Below, in pieces: positions 1 to 10,135 of a stretch of 64,000 nt of DNA (the first letter of the stretch is position 1; the number at the start of each line of letters is the position of its first letter). The notes beneath the pieces are model-generated. The model was not told where the DNA came from. It worked only from the letters and a program-made list of their open reading frames with translations, and did no database searches. The stretch is from Undaria pinnatifida. Its lineage: Eukaryota; Sar; Phaeophyceae; Laminariales; Alariaceae. The stretch is taken from positions 21,608,203-21,672,202 of the forward strand of contig JABAKD010000023.1 of the NCBI GenBank assembly GCA_012845835.1, read 5' to 3'. Both the position numbers and the translations under genes were made by a program.

Positions 1-1517
1 AACTCTTAATCACGTGCAATTTCAACAGCAGCAGCAGCGGCCGCAAGGGCAGCTCGAAAAAGCAAGCAATATCCTGTATAGTATGCAAAAAAACATTAGT
101 TTGACTTTGAGCTGGTAGGCATACAACAAAAATAAAGAAGGAAGAAACAACGAGACACAAAGGAAACTAAATAATATCGGTTACACACCGAGGCTCCGAC
201 CCGAAGGGAAGAAAACCAAAAACATGAAAGAAAAAACTGCTGGAAGAAAAACGAGGGCATCCACCTCAAGATTCGAACAGGCGCATCGCGGTCACAAAAC
301 ATCCGGGCTACCCGTCGACCTGCGGTACAGCAATGGCTTATTTGTTGGACAGGATTTTCGTGCTTTAGTGCGTACGATTACGACGCACTTGACGTTTCGG
401 AACAGGAGCTTGGCAAAAACCGTGATTTGGGAGGGGCCGTCACGACACGAAGTGAGAACCGCCGAGGTCGCCCCCAGAAGTCTAGACGGGTGAGCAAGGT
501 AAGGCACGTCCAGGAAATAGCGTGCCGAGAGGGGGACCTCAGCTCGAACTATTACGAAGACGGCTCGAAGCGTGGTCTTAAACGGACCCATTCGGTCGCT
601 CTTGTGCAACCTCCGTAAAATCCTCCATGTGTTTATGTCAACTTCAGCATCTTTTTAAAGTGCGGCGCAACTCAAAATATAAATCAGCGGCAACGTGTTC
701 AAGTTGTGGCGCAATTAGTACACGCCGGTGACTGCAGGAAGATGAAGTTGCCGCTTCATTCAGCACATATATCAACACGGCAGGGGTATGAAGTTAGCGC
801 ACAACTTAATACCTTTCTTGGAACGCCGGGATGCTGGATGATTTAATGTTTTTGAGAATAGCTACCAAACCGACACTCAGCGTGCTGAAGGTTAGTGTGA
901 ATACAATTCAACGAGAGGAAGTCGAAGTTGCGATGCTATCAAAAAGTTTTTAACGAAAATAAATTGAGATCGTCGCTCGATTAAAAAAAACTCTTGTTGG
1001 AACAACTTGCGACCCAACTAGTTGAAGTTGCGGCGCAATCAAAAGTACACGGTGTCACCTGCAGCGATAGCGGGGTGCGACCTCGGCCCCCTCCAGAATG
1101 TCGGTAGACATTCATAAACTTCGACCCTGGCTTGGCTTGGGCTAGCCCGATCAGCTCGTGTAGAACGCAACTCTGCCGGCAAAAGAACGTGTGGAAGGGG
1201 ACGTCGACGCCGTATCAGAGCCGCGCTACGATCGAGGACGTGTTAGTAGGCGTTGTGTCAAGTTTTTGGCGTAAGCCCGACACCTCCTGAATGCCGGGGT
1301 AGACCTCAACAAGAGCCAAGCTCAGCTTCGCCCGGGCTAAACGCAACCGACAGAAATTTCGCCGAGGGGACAGCAGGGTGTTTGCTACTTCTAAACTGTT
1401 ATAGATTAGAAAAAATAATAGTAAGAATGAGTTTGCAGCCGACGAACGTCATTTCCCAAAGCCGGCAAACCCACGAACAACTTACGTAAAAAAATCAAGA
1501 AGGGTATACACACGACA
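1..1517. other. No supported gene; diverged short-repeat DNA
   Basis: I see no exon here with both coding character and splice signals. Overlapping ORFs of 60-105 codons occur on both strands at 220-620, but none has a recognisable domain. A short motif resembling GAAGTTGCGGCGCAAT recurs with divergence between about 660 and 1040 (listed separately). The stretch 1085-1250 (TTGGGCTAGCCCGA, then TCAGCTCGTGTAGAACGC) is loosely similar to 3840-3990, which suggests one more degraded repeat family. Confidence 0.5.
659..1045. repeat. Cluster of diverged GAAGTTGCGGCGCAAT motifs
   Basis: Variants of the motif occur near 661 (GTGCGGCGCAACTCAAAAT), 699 (CAAGTTGTGGCGCAATTAG), 743 (GAAGTTGCCGCTTCATT), 790 (GAAGTTAGCGCACAACTT), 922 (GAAGTTGCGATGCTATCAAA) and 1023 (GAAGTTGCGGCGCAATCAAA). 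Spacing is irregular (about 45-130 bp). This looks like a decayed tandem array or the remains of one element. Confidence 0.4.
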
Positions 1518-1784
1518 CCAAGGACACGGCGGTAGGGGGGTCACGTATCGTTCCTCTTTTTTTTAACGGCAAAGGATCACTCGCGCGAGTGAGCTCCCTG
1601 TTCCTTTGTCGTCTCAATATTTCATGCCTTCGTTTTTAGCGGTTTGTGTGAAACCGCCATGGAATGGTCAGCTATGCCGCCCGAAACCGATGTTCTAAAT
1701 AATTTTTTCAGTGAGGAACAGAGTCTCTCGGGCGAGTGGCTCGAACCCGTTTGAGAAAAATGGGGAACCCTATCGTAGCCTTGG
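1518..1784 (-). mobile_element. MITE-A copy 1 (complete)
   Basis: Both ends are visible. The left end is CCAAGGACACGGCGGTAGGGGG, and the right end CCCTATCGTAGCCTTGG is the inverted repeat. The perfect 16-bp palindrome TCACTCGCGCGAGTGA lies at 1577-1592. The body contains the family landmarks, in reverse orientation: a GCTATGCCGCCC segment, a CAGTGAGG segment and a GGCTCGAACCCG segment. It is about 270 bp with no coding capacity. The transposase family is unknown. Confidence 0.7.
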
Positions 1785-1857
1785 CCACGGTATTGTATAC
1801 CCTGATTTGGTTTCGGGTTGCGTTGGCCATGGACTGTGACTTTCGAAAGTTGACGAA

Positions 1858-2155
1858 TACCACGATAGAGGTGCACCCATGACGGGTGCATCGATACAGG
1901 TAGCACATTTTGCCTCGACTATTTCTGAATGACGGGGCAACTTGACCCAAAATCGTCGGATTTTTCGTTGTTGTTGCCAAAAGTATTGTGTCGTGTACCT
2001 AGGCCATTGGTCTGTATAATGCGATGCATCCGCAGTTTACTCAAAATAGTTATCGTGTGAAGTATAGAGCTCCTGAAGTGAGGGGCCTCAGAAAAATAAC
2101 TGTGCACCCATCGTTTTCTGAGGGTCGGATACTTGCTACGGTGGAGCTGCACCCA
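1858..2155 (+). mobile_element. MITE-B copy
   Basis: It begins TACCACGATAGAGGTGCACC and carries the family landmarks: TGAATGACGGGGC, AAAATCGTCGG, CCTAGGCCATTGG, and TAGAGCTCCTGAAGTGAGG near the far end. A second end-like sequence, TGCTACGGTGGAGCTGCACC, lies at 2135-2154. It is non-coding and was recognised by comparison with the copies at 4.6, 7.2, 10.5-11.0, 12.6 and 13.6 kb. Confidence 0.6.
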
Positions 2156-2206
2156 TCTTTTTTCTGGGACTCCTCACAAAAAGAGCTCTGTTGCTAACCC
2201 ACGACC

Positions 2207-2455
2207 AATGCTACGGCAGTGGGGGGTAATGCTACGGCAGTGAGGGATGCCCCATTTTGTCTACCGGGTTTTCACCACTAGCACGAGTACCCCTCTACCT
2301 CACCGTCTAAACGAGTGCAAACGGTTGTTTGAGCGCAGCGTAGCTTACCATTCCGGTGCAGACTCAACTCGTTAACTTAAAACACCACGGAGCTGAACAC
2401 CGCAAAATGACAGGGGGGTTACCCGCGCGAGTGACTCCGAGCCACGGCGAATACA
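2207..2455 (+). mobile_element. MITE-A copy 2
   Basis: It starts AATGCTACGGCAGTGGGG. It contains CTACCGGGTTTTCACCACTAGCAC, GAGCGCAGCGTAGCTTACCATTCC and, near the far end, the palindrome variant CCCGCGCGAGTGACTCC. The orientation is opposite to copy 1. No ORF is present. Confidence 0.65.
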
Positions 2456-2504
2456 AATCCCAATAACCGTGAGCAAACGAGAAAAACGTCAACCACTAGA
2501 TAAA

Positions 2505-2650
2505 CACTCTCATGGCCTAGGTAGAATACATAAACATTTGAAAAAACAAAAATGCGAAAATATAATTAAATTCCCGACGATTTTGAGTTAAGGAGCCCTG
2601 ACATTCAGAAAGAAAAAACGATAAAAAGTTGTATACCTCTATTATAGAAT
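2505..2650 (-). mobile_element. MITE-B partial copy
   Basis: Inverted landmarks of family B are visible: CATGGCCTAGGTAGAATAC, CCGACGATTTTGAGTTAAGGAGCC, and the terminal TATACCTCTATTATAG. Only half of the element is present. The following stretch 2650-3050 holds nothing I can name. Confidence 0.5.
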
Positions 2651-3054
2651 GCACGCGTCAATTTCAGTACTCTACTGTGTGCGTTCCTGTCCAAGTCGTA
2701 CCCAACTAGGGTTGGAATCTTTGCAAGCACGCTACCGATACGGTAGATCGGCCATTGAAGCAAATCGAGGGTTCACTCTTATAAAATTTTGCAACAAAGA
2801 CTACACAAGTCGGACAGATAATCGAATCCCACTGGATGATCTAGATATTTGGTGGAAGATTTGTATGGTCTAGCTCATGCCCTCTGGTAGAAGCCACATG
2901 ATCTACGCGATCTAACAACTGTGACACATGCCACGGAAATTAGAGGTGTGTGCACCATTATTTTTCTGAGGCTCCTAACCACTTGAGGACCTCTCTATTA
3001 CGAGTATTTGCCTTCTAGGTCATACACTTGATTTGAGACACAAACACAACGTGA

Positions 3055-3205
3055 AACCCGATGAACAAGCCCCATGGCCTAGGTATATATACCCAATAAA
3101 AAGTCTGAACAAAAGTGTGATGTTGGGGCGGTTAAGGGGTTAAGGATCCCTGCCATCCAGAAACTCTTTGTGCCTAAAACATATACGTCTATCGCAGCAT
3201 CCGCC
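3055..3205 (-). mobile_element. MITE-B partial copy
   Basis: It carries CATGGCCTAGGTATATATACC, GGTTAAGGATCCCTGCCATCC and the terminal ATACGTCTATCGCAGC. It is a half element in the same orientation as the one at 2505-2650. Confidence 0.45.
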
Positions 3206-3253
3206 TTGCATGTGGAGATCCTGCGCACTATCTCATAAAGGCAGAGGATGGTT

Positions 3254-3420
3254 GACCAAGGCTATGGTACGTTAGGTCATGTTTGAGGCTTTTTCTGTGG
3301 TTGCTCGGGTTTACTCGCGCGAGTGAGCCCCATGTTATTTTGCAGTATTCAGCGTTCGCGCGCTCCCGCGAGTAACTCCCCTGTTATTTTGCAGTCGTCA
3401 AGCTTTCCCACAGAACATTC
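3254..3420 (-). mobile_element. MITE-A partial copy with duplicated palindrome region
   Basis: It begins ACCAAGGCTATGGTACGTTAGG and has the palindrome variant TTACTCGCGCGAGTGA at 3311-3326. A second related segment, CGCGCTCCCGCGAGTAACTCC, follows about 45 bp later. Both segments are followed by TGTTATTTTGCAGT, so this end appears locally duplicated. Confidence 0.5.
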
Positions 3421-3540
3421 CATGACGACAAACACAGTATCTACTGTATACTCCGGAGTATAATCTAAAGGATCTGAATGATCTACATCGTGATATACCT
3501 GTCCGAGGGGTGTCAAACAGCACACACTAAATCCAAGGTA

Positions 3541-3800
3541 TTTTTATTGTGCGAATGTTTAAGTGCAGTTCTATACAGATTAAAAAAGCTGACCATTTAG
3601 GGACACCAACCGCCGAGGGCGCTTTATAGCGTGGGTAAGCAGTGTTCGACGCGAGTCGACGAGGGAAGAACGCGCGGAATTATTCTCACGAAAGTAAATG
3701 AGGGCGCATATCGCGATGAAGACGGGGGAGAAAAGCCTGCTTAGTGACCCCCGGCCTGAATTACAGCTGGGGAGGAAGACGGAGAACATAACATTGCAAA
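3541..3800 (+). mobile_element. SINE-E copy 1 (body)
   Basis: It is similar to 11525-11800 (+) and to the reverse complement of 8330-8640. Landmarks are GCGTGGGTAAGCAGTG, GACGCGAGTCGACGAGGGAAG, GGAATTATTCTC, AAATGAGGGCGC and GACCCCCGGCCTGAATTAC. The tRNA-like head seen in the 8.6-kb copy is not clear here. It is non-coding. Confidence 0.55.
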
Positions 3801-3983
3801 GATGATAAACTCAATGAGCCATAAATATGTGTTCATCAACCCAAAGCCGAACTTGTAGACCTTCGCCTAGTTTGGGCTTACCCGAGTAGCTCGCGCGGCA
3901 CGTAGCTCTGATTTAGATATGAGAACATGTAGACTAGACCTCGATCGATACCGGGTCAACGTTGTGCTTTGTATATACGGACG

Positions 3984-4079
3984 TTTCACGGGTCGGATCA
4001 TTTCTCACGGGACGGGCCGGGACAGAGTGGCCCGACCCGACCTGAGAGCATTGAATACCTCTTGTCTCGACCCGTGAAA
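3984..4079. mobile_element. 96-bp fold-back repeat with perfect 12-bp inverted ends
   Basis: TTTCACGGGTCG at 3984-3995 is the exact reverse complement of CGACCCGTGAAA at 4068-4079. The interior also contains GGGCCGGG and TGGCCCGACCCGACC, which can pair. GACCTGACCCACGGGCC at about 4417-4433 is a likely fragment of the same family. It is too short to code. Confidence 0.55.
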
Positions 4080-4127
4080 TTTAGAAAGTTTTCTTTGATC
4101 CGCTCCTACTCGACCCATTGACCCACG

Positions 4128-4350
4128 CTGCGGTAGGGGGGTACACCCTTTTTCACTACCGGGTTTGAACCACTCGCACGTGTGACTCTGCCCCGCTATA
4201 ACAAAAAGACCTTTGGCGATTAGTTTGGCGCAGCGTAGCTAATCACTATATCTAGTAAAGGTTCGTATCGCAAAAAGAAAATAGCTCAAAAATGAAGACC
4301 ACACGAAACAGGTCGGTCATTCGCGTGAGAGACACCGAGCCACTGCGAAA
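4128..4350 (+). mobile_element. MITE-A copy 4
   Basis: It starts CTGCGGTAGGGGGGTACACCC, followed by CACTACCGGGTTTGAACCACTCGCACG, TGGCGCAGCGTAGCTAATCAC and the degraded palindrome GTCATTCGCGTGAGAGAC. It is non-coding. Confidence 0.65.
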
Positions 4351-4557
4351 ATAATATCACCGTCTGCATTGTGACTCGCCCAGATTCGACCCACTTGAGT
4401 TATTAAAAACTCCTGACCTGACCCACGGGCCAGACCATAATCAGCGAAGAGGCCTGGTATATACGTCCTTCGGGTATATACTGTGGATATTTTTCAGATG
4501 TCCCAAGAAACCCTTTGGGAATTATATGTAGTATACATATATATTGCGTTCTAGGCG

Positions 4558-4790
4558 CGTGCTACGGTAGAGGTATATAGCACGTTTTTTCTTTTATTGA
4601 CGAGCCTCCTTAACCCAAAAGCATTCGGAATGCCAATCGTTTCTTTGGGTTAGACCTAGGACATGATATTGTTCATCGGCTTGGACTTTCCTTGTTGTTC
4701 AAATATTTTTCTAGGGAGAGATGTGGAGTTCTCTTCACAAGTTAGGAACCCCAGGAGGAAAAAGTGGTGAGCCTCTATCGTCGGACGGTG
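4558..4790 (+). mobile_element. MITE-B copy
   Basis: It starts GTGCTACGGTAGAGGTATAT, with GACGAGCCTCCTTAACCCAAAA, GGTTAGACCTAGGACATG, and the end GAGCCTCTATCGTCGG that matches the inverted terminus. DNA from 4790 to 5250 includes one more B-like fragment at about 5139-5250 (GTACGATATAGGTATCAC, ATGGCGAGGCTCC) and nothing else I can name. Confidence 0.5.
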
Positions 4791-5251
4791 TTATTGAGTG
4801 CCCTCCGTAGACGGATAGTCTATAGATTCGACGTGAAACCGTGTCATGAGTGGGGTGAAACCACATGACATTTGATGCCACGGTCACATCAAGCCCATCA
4901 TAGATGGGCGACAATGTAAGTGACGGCAAGAGATCAAGCAGGACACCCTTCATTGTCACCGCCCAACTCCGCTCTGTTTGTCGTTTACCGATATTTTAAC
5001 TTAGTGTAAAGCTTGCGTCTAGACAGCGATCCTTGGGAGAGATGATTAAAGATACCGGAACTATGAGGAGAGCGCTTCCCGGCACGGACAACCTTGCATC
5101 GCTTCGGGGATCACCACTTCACAACGCGTCGTCAGTTGGTACGATATAGGTATCACAATTTGGCCACTTCATTTTATTGAATGGCGAGGCTCCTCGGGGC
5201 CCTAATTTGTCGGAGCGTCATTCTTGTTGAGAAGGCTCATTCTACGACAAA

Positions 5252-5486
5252 CCCCCCAGCTTTTATTTAACGAAGTGGCCAGCTTTGACACCAGCTACAG
5301 GTCGTATCTTCTGAAGTACGGTGCCCCTTGCCTGCCACCCCGACGTCATCGTGTGATGGCTCTTTTGCAATCAAAAAAATACTTGGAGATAGTTTTTTCA
5401 TAACATCCTTCCTCGTGTTGAGAAGCCGTGAAACGTTCGTCAACGCAAATCGCTGGTTTCGGGGTGGGGCTATGGTAGAATCAGTC
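5252..5486 (+). repeat. Repeat C copy 1
   Basis: It shares with 7013-7230 and 12850-13068 the segments CGTATCTYCTGAARYACGGT, GACGTCATCGT, GCAAAACAAGAAAAT-like, GAGCAGCCATGAAACGTTCGT, and GCTGGTTTCGGGG at the end. All three copies have the same orientation. Both ends are C/G-rich (CCCC...GGGG), so short inverted termini are possible. It is non-coding. Confidence 0.55.
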
Positions 5487-5626
5487 TGCAATATGTACAT
5501 TTGTGTATCTAAACCACGGCATTGGCTATCGGGTAGCATTTTTTGTTTTCTCAGAATACACTTTTCGGCGAACTATGGAACTCCGTAAGTGAGGAGTCCC
5601 AGAAACAACGCGATTAGCCGTTACTG

Positions 5627-5882
5627 ACCAAGACGGTCACCTTTTGTTTCCCATTTTTCATAGGCTAGAGGTCCCTCGCGCGAGTGACCCCCCTGTCCCT
5701 TCGGAATCTTACGATTCCATGCCGTCTTTTAGCGGGTATGATACCGACACGGAATGTTAGCTGCGCTGCGCCAAATATATGGCGTAAAACGTTTTTTGGG
5801 TGAAGTATGGAGTCATTCCAGTGAGTACCCCAAACCTGGCAGTGAACCAGGAGGTACCCCCCCTACCGTAGTTTTGGTATGG
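5627..5882 (-). mobile_element. MITE-A copy 5
   Basis: It runs from ACCAAGACGGTCACC to CCCCCCCTACCGTAGTTTTGG, with the palindrome region CCCTCGCGCGAGTGACCC at 5673-5690, TAGCTGCGCTGCGCC and ACCTGGCAGTGAACC in reverse-family order. It is non-coding. Confidence 0.65.
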
Positions 5883-6810
5883 CCGTGACAAAAAGTCTCC
5901 AAGGCAACCGCGCCAAGCATCCGTACAACTCGCGGAATTCAAGGCAATCCCTACACACGTATAGTATCAAAAGTCTCTAGTGCCCATTAAAACGCGATGC
6001 AGGAGGTCCCGATGTATGTTGTATCGAGACTTCTACACTGCTCAATGCAAAGTCATTCAGTCTCCCACCTCGTAAGAGTTGTTGAGGTCGAGGTCGAAGG
6101 AGATAAGTGGAGGGGGGTAGCTCCGATCAAACAGGATGTTGGTGTCCTCCTGTAGGGTTGGAGGTAGGGGGAGGTGGCGCGCAGGGAGGGGTGGAGACGT
6201 TTGATGGTTGAAAGCATTCGTTAAACACCTCGCCACATCTCATGCTCATCGAAAGTTCGAACAATTATTATCGTACCACGGGCCCATCAAGCTGTCGCGC
6301 AGCGCGCAAGCAACAAACAGCGCGTGCACCTCCATATGATATCACATGAAACACTAGATTGGCTAGCCCAATTAAAGAGCATCCAATTTCAGAGCATTCG
6401 GGGATTGAGAGTGGTCAACTCGGCATATTCAACTCGGCATATCCTGCCCCACTTAAAACGCTATGTATTGCACACTACATGTACGAGAGCTTTTTAGTTT
6501 AAGAGGGCACGTTTTCGGCTTGTCACGCGGCGCTCTTAAATAGAGGTACCTACTCGCGATTACAGGTACGTAAACCTGGTGTAGCCCGCGACGAAGGCCG
6601 TAGGGGTGACGGGAGGATGGCGGTGCAGGCGGGTGAGGAGTGGAGACGCCTGCCAAGCCACACTTCGATTATTTTTGCTGTCAGATCGATTAGCTTTTAA
6701 ATAAAAACTCACCTTTGCGAGCTGCGTTACGTGGTGTGTACTGTATACCGTGGTGAGGATACAGGTCGGAAAGATAACATACAGTCTAGGGAGGTAAGTT
6801 AATTGTGTAA
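5883..6810. other. No gene or known repeat seen
   Basis: There are two similar G-rich purine stretches, at 6080-6205 and 6595-6650 (GGGAGGTGGCGCGCAGGGAGG and GGGAGGATGGCGGTGCAGG). The direct repeat CAACTCGGCATATTCAACTCGGCATATCC lies at 6418-6444. The only longer ORFs are short and lack domains. Confidence 0.4.
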
Positions 6811-6919
6811 ATTAACAAGTCAAGTGTGGCTTGGCAGAGTTCCACGATACAGACTTTTTGTTCGGATGAATATGCTTTCAGTATCACGTCTTGAAAGCTT
6901 AATCCGGTGGGCGGGGGGC

Positions 6920-6943
6920 GGGGGGGGGGGGGGGGGGGGGGGG
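6920..6943 (+). repeat. 24-nt poly-G tract
   Basis: An uninterrupted run of 24 G follows GCGGGGGGC. It sits where other elements in this region start with shorter G runs (GGTAGGGGGGT), so it is likely an expanded MITE-type terminus. The exact length is prone to sequencing error. Confidence 0.8.
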
Positions 6944-7012
6944 ACGCCTCCTACGAATAGAGATGGAACGTTTCCAGTAAAAAAATTATGGTGGAGAATC
7001 GTTTTACGGTAG

Positions 7013-7230
7013 CCCCCCAAACTTGATTCAACGAAATCACCGGTTTCGATGCCAGCTCCCGGCCGTATCTCCCGAAATACGGTTGACTGCGTCGTTCGAC
7101 TGTATTTTGCAAAAACAAAATAATGAGTGTATTTTTTCATATATACCATCCTTCCTCGTGCCGAGCAGCCATGAAACGTTCGTTAAAGAGCATTGCTGCT
7201 TTTTTGGGTGCAGGGGGATATAGTAGATTC
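7013..7230 (+). repeat. Repeat C copy 2
   Basis: It runs from CCCCCCAAACTTGATTC through CCGTATCTCCCGAAATACGG, TGCAAAAACAAAATAATG and GAGCAGCCATGAAACGTTCG to TGCTTTTTTGGGTGCAGGGGG. It matches the copies at 5.25 and 12.85 kb. Confidence 0.55.
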
Positions 7231-7235
7231 GGTCT

Positions 7236-7432
7236 AGACCGGGATCCTTAACCCAAATGACATTTGTTTTTTCGCCATATTGATTTTGGTATACCTAGTC
7301 CTTGAATGTGTTCTTGGGTAGCACGTCCAGTTTCATCAAAAACTGTTTTGGTTAAGGATATGGAGCTTCTGAAGCCACCACCCGCGGAAGAAAAAACAAC
7401 AAAATGTGGTACACCTCTACCGTATCATGTGT
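7236..7432 (+). mobile_element. MITE-B partial copy
   Basis: It contains GGATCCTTAACCCAAATGAC, TATACCTAGTCCTTGAATG, TGGAGCTTCTGAAGCCACC and the inverted terminus TGGTACACCTCTACCGTATC. It lies immediately after repeat C copy 2, the same neighbour order (C then another repeat) as at 13 kb. Confidence 0.5.
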
Positions 7433-7644
7433 GGCGGGGGGAACGTGGGGGAGACTCCCGGTGGGGTCGGGTCGCCCCCGAGGGTTTTGCGGCACGGTGA
7501 ATAGGTTGCCGTTGGGGTGATTACATCGCCAACGAATACCCGAGCGGTCACGTCCTATCCGAATTGGATTGTGGGTTGCGGTGGAATCGCGTCAAGTGTG
7601 GATGGTAAGGTAGCAACGGACGGCAACCAAGGCTATGGTGGGCG

Positions 7645-7824
7645 GGGGGGGGTGTACCCAGTTTGTGCATGGCCGTAGTCGTATGACCATAGACCCTCGC
7701 GTCCTGACTATGCCGAGAGGGAGCACGTCGGATTTTCACCAACCAGGCAGACAATGTTTGCAACAAGCACCACGCGCCGTGAGGTGTTCGGCAAGTCGCA
7801 TGAAGGGTGAAACGGCATCCTTCC
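7645..7824 (+). repeat. Repeat D copy 1
   Basis: It is shared with 13069-13245. Landmarks are TTTGTGCATGGCCGTAGTCG, CATGACCATAGACCCTCGC, GGGAGCACGTCGGATTTTCACC, ACCAGGCAGACAATG, AGGTGTTCGGCAA and GCATGAAGGGTGAAACGGCATCC. ORFs in both strands of D are not conserved between copies, so I treat it as non-coding. Confidence 0.55.
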
Positions 7825-8090
7825 AAGGCTATGGTAGGGGGGGTACCACCGTTCTCATTACCGGGATATCACCAATCGCACGAATGGCGCTGTGCCTCGC
7901 GGGCAAAAATAATTAAGGTTGTGTTCACGGCTCGGCGTAGCGTATCATTCAAATTCGGACTCACGTTTCGAATCGCAACAGCACGAAATCCTAAGACGCA
8001 AACAAATCGCAGGGTAACTTGCCAGAGTGACACCGGGCCACTTAAAAACCAACCCCCAAGAGTAACCCCTCCCCTACCCTAGCATTGGTC
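7825..8090 (+). mobile_element. MITE-A copy 6
   Basis: It starts CCAAGGCTATGGTAGGGGGGG and ends CCCCTACCCTAGCATTGG, giving recognisable inverted termini. Inside are ATTACCGGGATATCACCAATCGC and CTCGGCGTAGCGTATCATTC. The palindrome is degraded to CCAGAGTGACACCGG. Confidence 0.65.
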
Positions 8091-8329
8091 CGGTGAAGAG
8101 TTATGGGGCTGTGCGAATTGCGCCATGATGAGCGAGCTGTGCGAACGGCGGATTGACCGCGTCCAATGTCTACTTTCGGGGTGACCAGCTTACGTTTCGA
8201 ATTGCGGCGAGATCAGTACACGTGCTAAGGGTAACGTGCACCGTTGTTTTTGCTAAGGGTCTTAATTTTTGGCATTGTTTTCCCTCTGAGGGCGGTTTAT
8301 TGAGGAGCTCTCTTTTATTATATCCCACT

Positions 8330-8640
8330 TATTATCCTCGCACTACACTCTCCCTCCCTGTAGTAACTCAGACCCCGGGTCAAATAGCGGGCTCACTCCC
8401 CCCCCCTCCCCACTACGGTACGTTCCCTCATTTTTATCGCGAGAATAATTCAGAATTTTCTTCCCTCGTTGACTCGCGTCAAATTGTACCTACCCACGCT
8501 GCTAGGCGTTTTCAGCAGTTAATACTATATATTTCATTTTTGAAAATACAGTCAAAATCTGACCACGGTGAGAATCGAAACAATGATTAACGCTAGTAGT
8601 TCTCAAGTCTAACCACTAGACCACCGGGGCGACCGGCAAT
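8330..8640 (-). mobile_element. SINE-E copy 2 with tRNA-like head
   Basis: On the minus strand the head (about 8632 down to 8570) reads CCCCGGTGGTCTAGTGGTTA, a good Pol III A box (TGGTCTAGTGG), followed about 35 nt later by GTTTCGATTCTC, a near B box. The body then matches copies at 3541-3800 and 11525-11800 (GTCAACGAGGGAAG, AATTATTCTCGCG, ATGAGGG). This is the layout of a tRNA-derived SINE. The region 8091-8330 just upstream has no recognised gene. Confidence 0.6.
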
Positions 8641-8654
8641 ACACATCACCCTAG

Positions 8655-8905
8655 CGCTACGATAGGGGGGATGTTAGTGCCCCCATTTTTACTACTGGAT
8701 TTGAGCCACTCGCAGGAGCGACTCAGTACCTCTGTGACTCAGTACCTCACTGACGAAAATGCTTTCGACGACTATCTTGGCCCAGTGTAGCCGACCATTC
8801 CATAGCGGATTCATATCGCAATATAAAAACAGCACGAAAGCTGAGGCCGCAAAGGAACCCTAACTACTGCAAACAAATACCTGAAAAGCGACCCTTTGAT
8901 CCTAA
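8655..8905 (+). mobile_element. MITE-A copy 7
   Basis: It runs from AGCGCTACGATAGGGGGGAT through TTACTACTGGATTTGAGCCACTCGC, an internal duplication of ACTCAGTACCTC(T/A)CTGA, and TTGGCCCAGTGTAGCCGACCATTCC. The 3' end fades after AGCTGAGGCCGCAAAGGAACC. DNA 8906-9449 contains no gene I can support. Confidence 0.6.
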
Positions 8906-9449
8906 AACAACTTATTTCGACTATACAGAAAGTGCCACACGACGTCCAAAACCAACGGCCTACGTTAAAGAACAAATGTTGACATGGCAAAAAAGCAACG
9001 ATGAAATTCCGACGAAGATTGTCGTTCAGAAAAAACAAAAAAGGCGAAACAATTTTTACCCCCATCGCGCACAGTGCTAAATGCGGGGTGATCAGCGGTT
9101 ATAGGAAAGTAATTTACCATGGTTGATGGCTCTTTAGAGTTGTTTCGAGGCGGAGCTTCTCGGCGACTAGGAAACCATTTCGGGACTCGACCAAGGCTAC
9201 GGTTTGTTTTCAGTGGATCGGGGAGTTATCCCACGATAGGGGTGCAGCAGATTATTTTTTGTTTCTAACATGAGGAGCTCGATATCTCACCCGATGGCAT
9301 GTTTTCGAAGACATTCGTTTGCGCAATCCGACCAACGTTTCAAGGTGCTAGTCCTAAGCAAATTATACATACAAAAATATCATACTAACCAAACCTTCCA
9401 CACTCCCGAAGCTCAATCGGCCAGAAAAACGTTTGGCCCAAAACGTGCA

Positions 9450-9680
9450 ACCCCTACCGTGGAATGACTCCGGGAGTCACTCGCGCGAGTGACTCCCTGT
9501 TCTCTTGTGGTTTTGAGCTTCCGTGGGGATATTCTACTGCTTGATATGAATCCGCAATGGGACATTTAGCCAGGCTGCGCGAAGCAAATCGGCTAAAACC
9601 GTTTACCCAGTGAGGTACAGAGTCACTTATGTTAGTGGTTCAGACTCAGTAAAGACAACGGTGTAGCCTTGGTCACTCAC
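9450..9680 (-). mobile_element. MITE-A copy 8
   Basis: It starts ACCCCTACCGTGGAATGACTCC, has the perfect palindrome TCACTCGCGCGAGTGA at 9477-9492, AGCCAGGCTGCGCGAAGC in the middle, and ends CGGTGTAGCCTTGGTCAC. It abuts the candidate exon at 9685. Confidence 0.7.
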
Positions 9681-9684
9681 TCAC

Positions 9685-9739
9685 CAAGAACGAGCATCCT
9701 CTGAGCGTGACATCGCACTCCGACTCGCCCAACAACGAC
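9685..9739 (-). CDS. Candidate 55-nt internal exon, product unknown
   Basis: On the minus strand a pyrimidine-rich acceptor (CCATCTCTTGCAG) ends at 9740 and a donor GTGAGTGAG starts at 9684. The open frame between them reads SLLGESECDVTLRGCSFL. It is a short exon with no recognisable domain, on the same strand as the LRR exon 1.5 kb upstream in the transcript, so both could belong to one gene. The support is only splice signals plus an open frame, and a plus-strand ORF overlaps it. Confidence 0.22.
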
Positions 9740-10135
9740 CTGCAAGAGATGGTGAATGACACGAGCAATGATTCGCGGTCACGCTCCAAGCACCAGAAAC
9801 AATTTGAACAGGCAATGATAACCGCGCAAAACAGCAGCCTCTATAGTACTGCTCTGTTGCCACTAAAGGCATGCCAGCGCATCCTCCGGGCTCCTGCTGG
9901 TGTCACGGTGTTCATTTGGTGATACCCGAACCGAAAAATATAAAAACGATATAGACATCTCGAACCGCTATCAACTACATCTTGCGCAAATGATATCCCT
10001 CTGCGTGCCTCTCAGGTATCGACCGGAGTCCGTCTACCGAGCCAAGAGTGCGACAATGCTGGCGCCGGGCACCTGCCAAAATTCCGAGGTGGAAGTATGG
10101 AGGCGTATAGGGCTTGCATAATTGCGATGACACAG

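Noticed and set aside
6803-7149. ORFs with poly-Gly or poly-Pro across the 24-G tract
   Set aside because: The homopolymer translates to a run in any frame. No coding character on either side.
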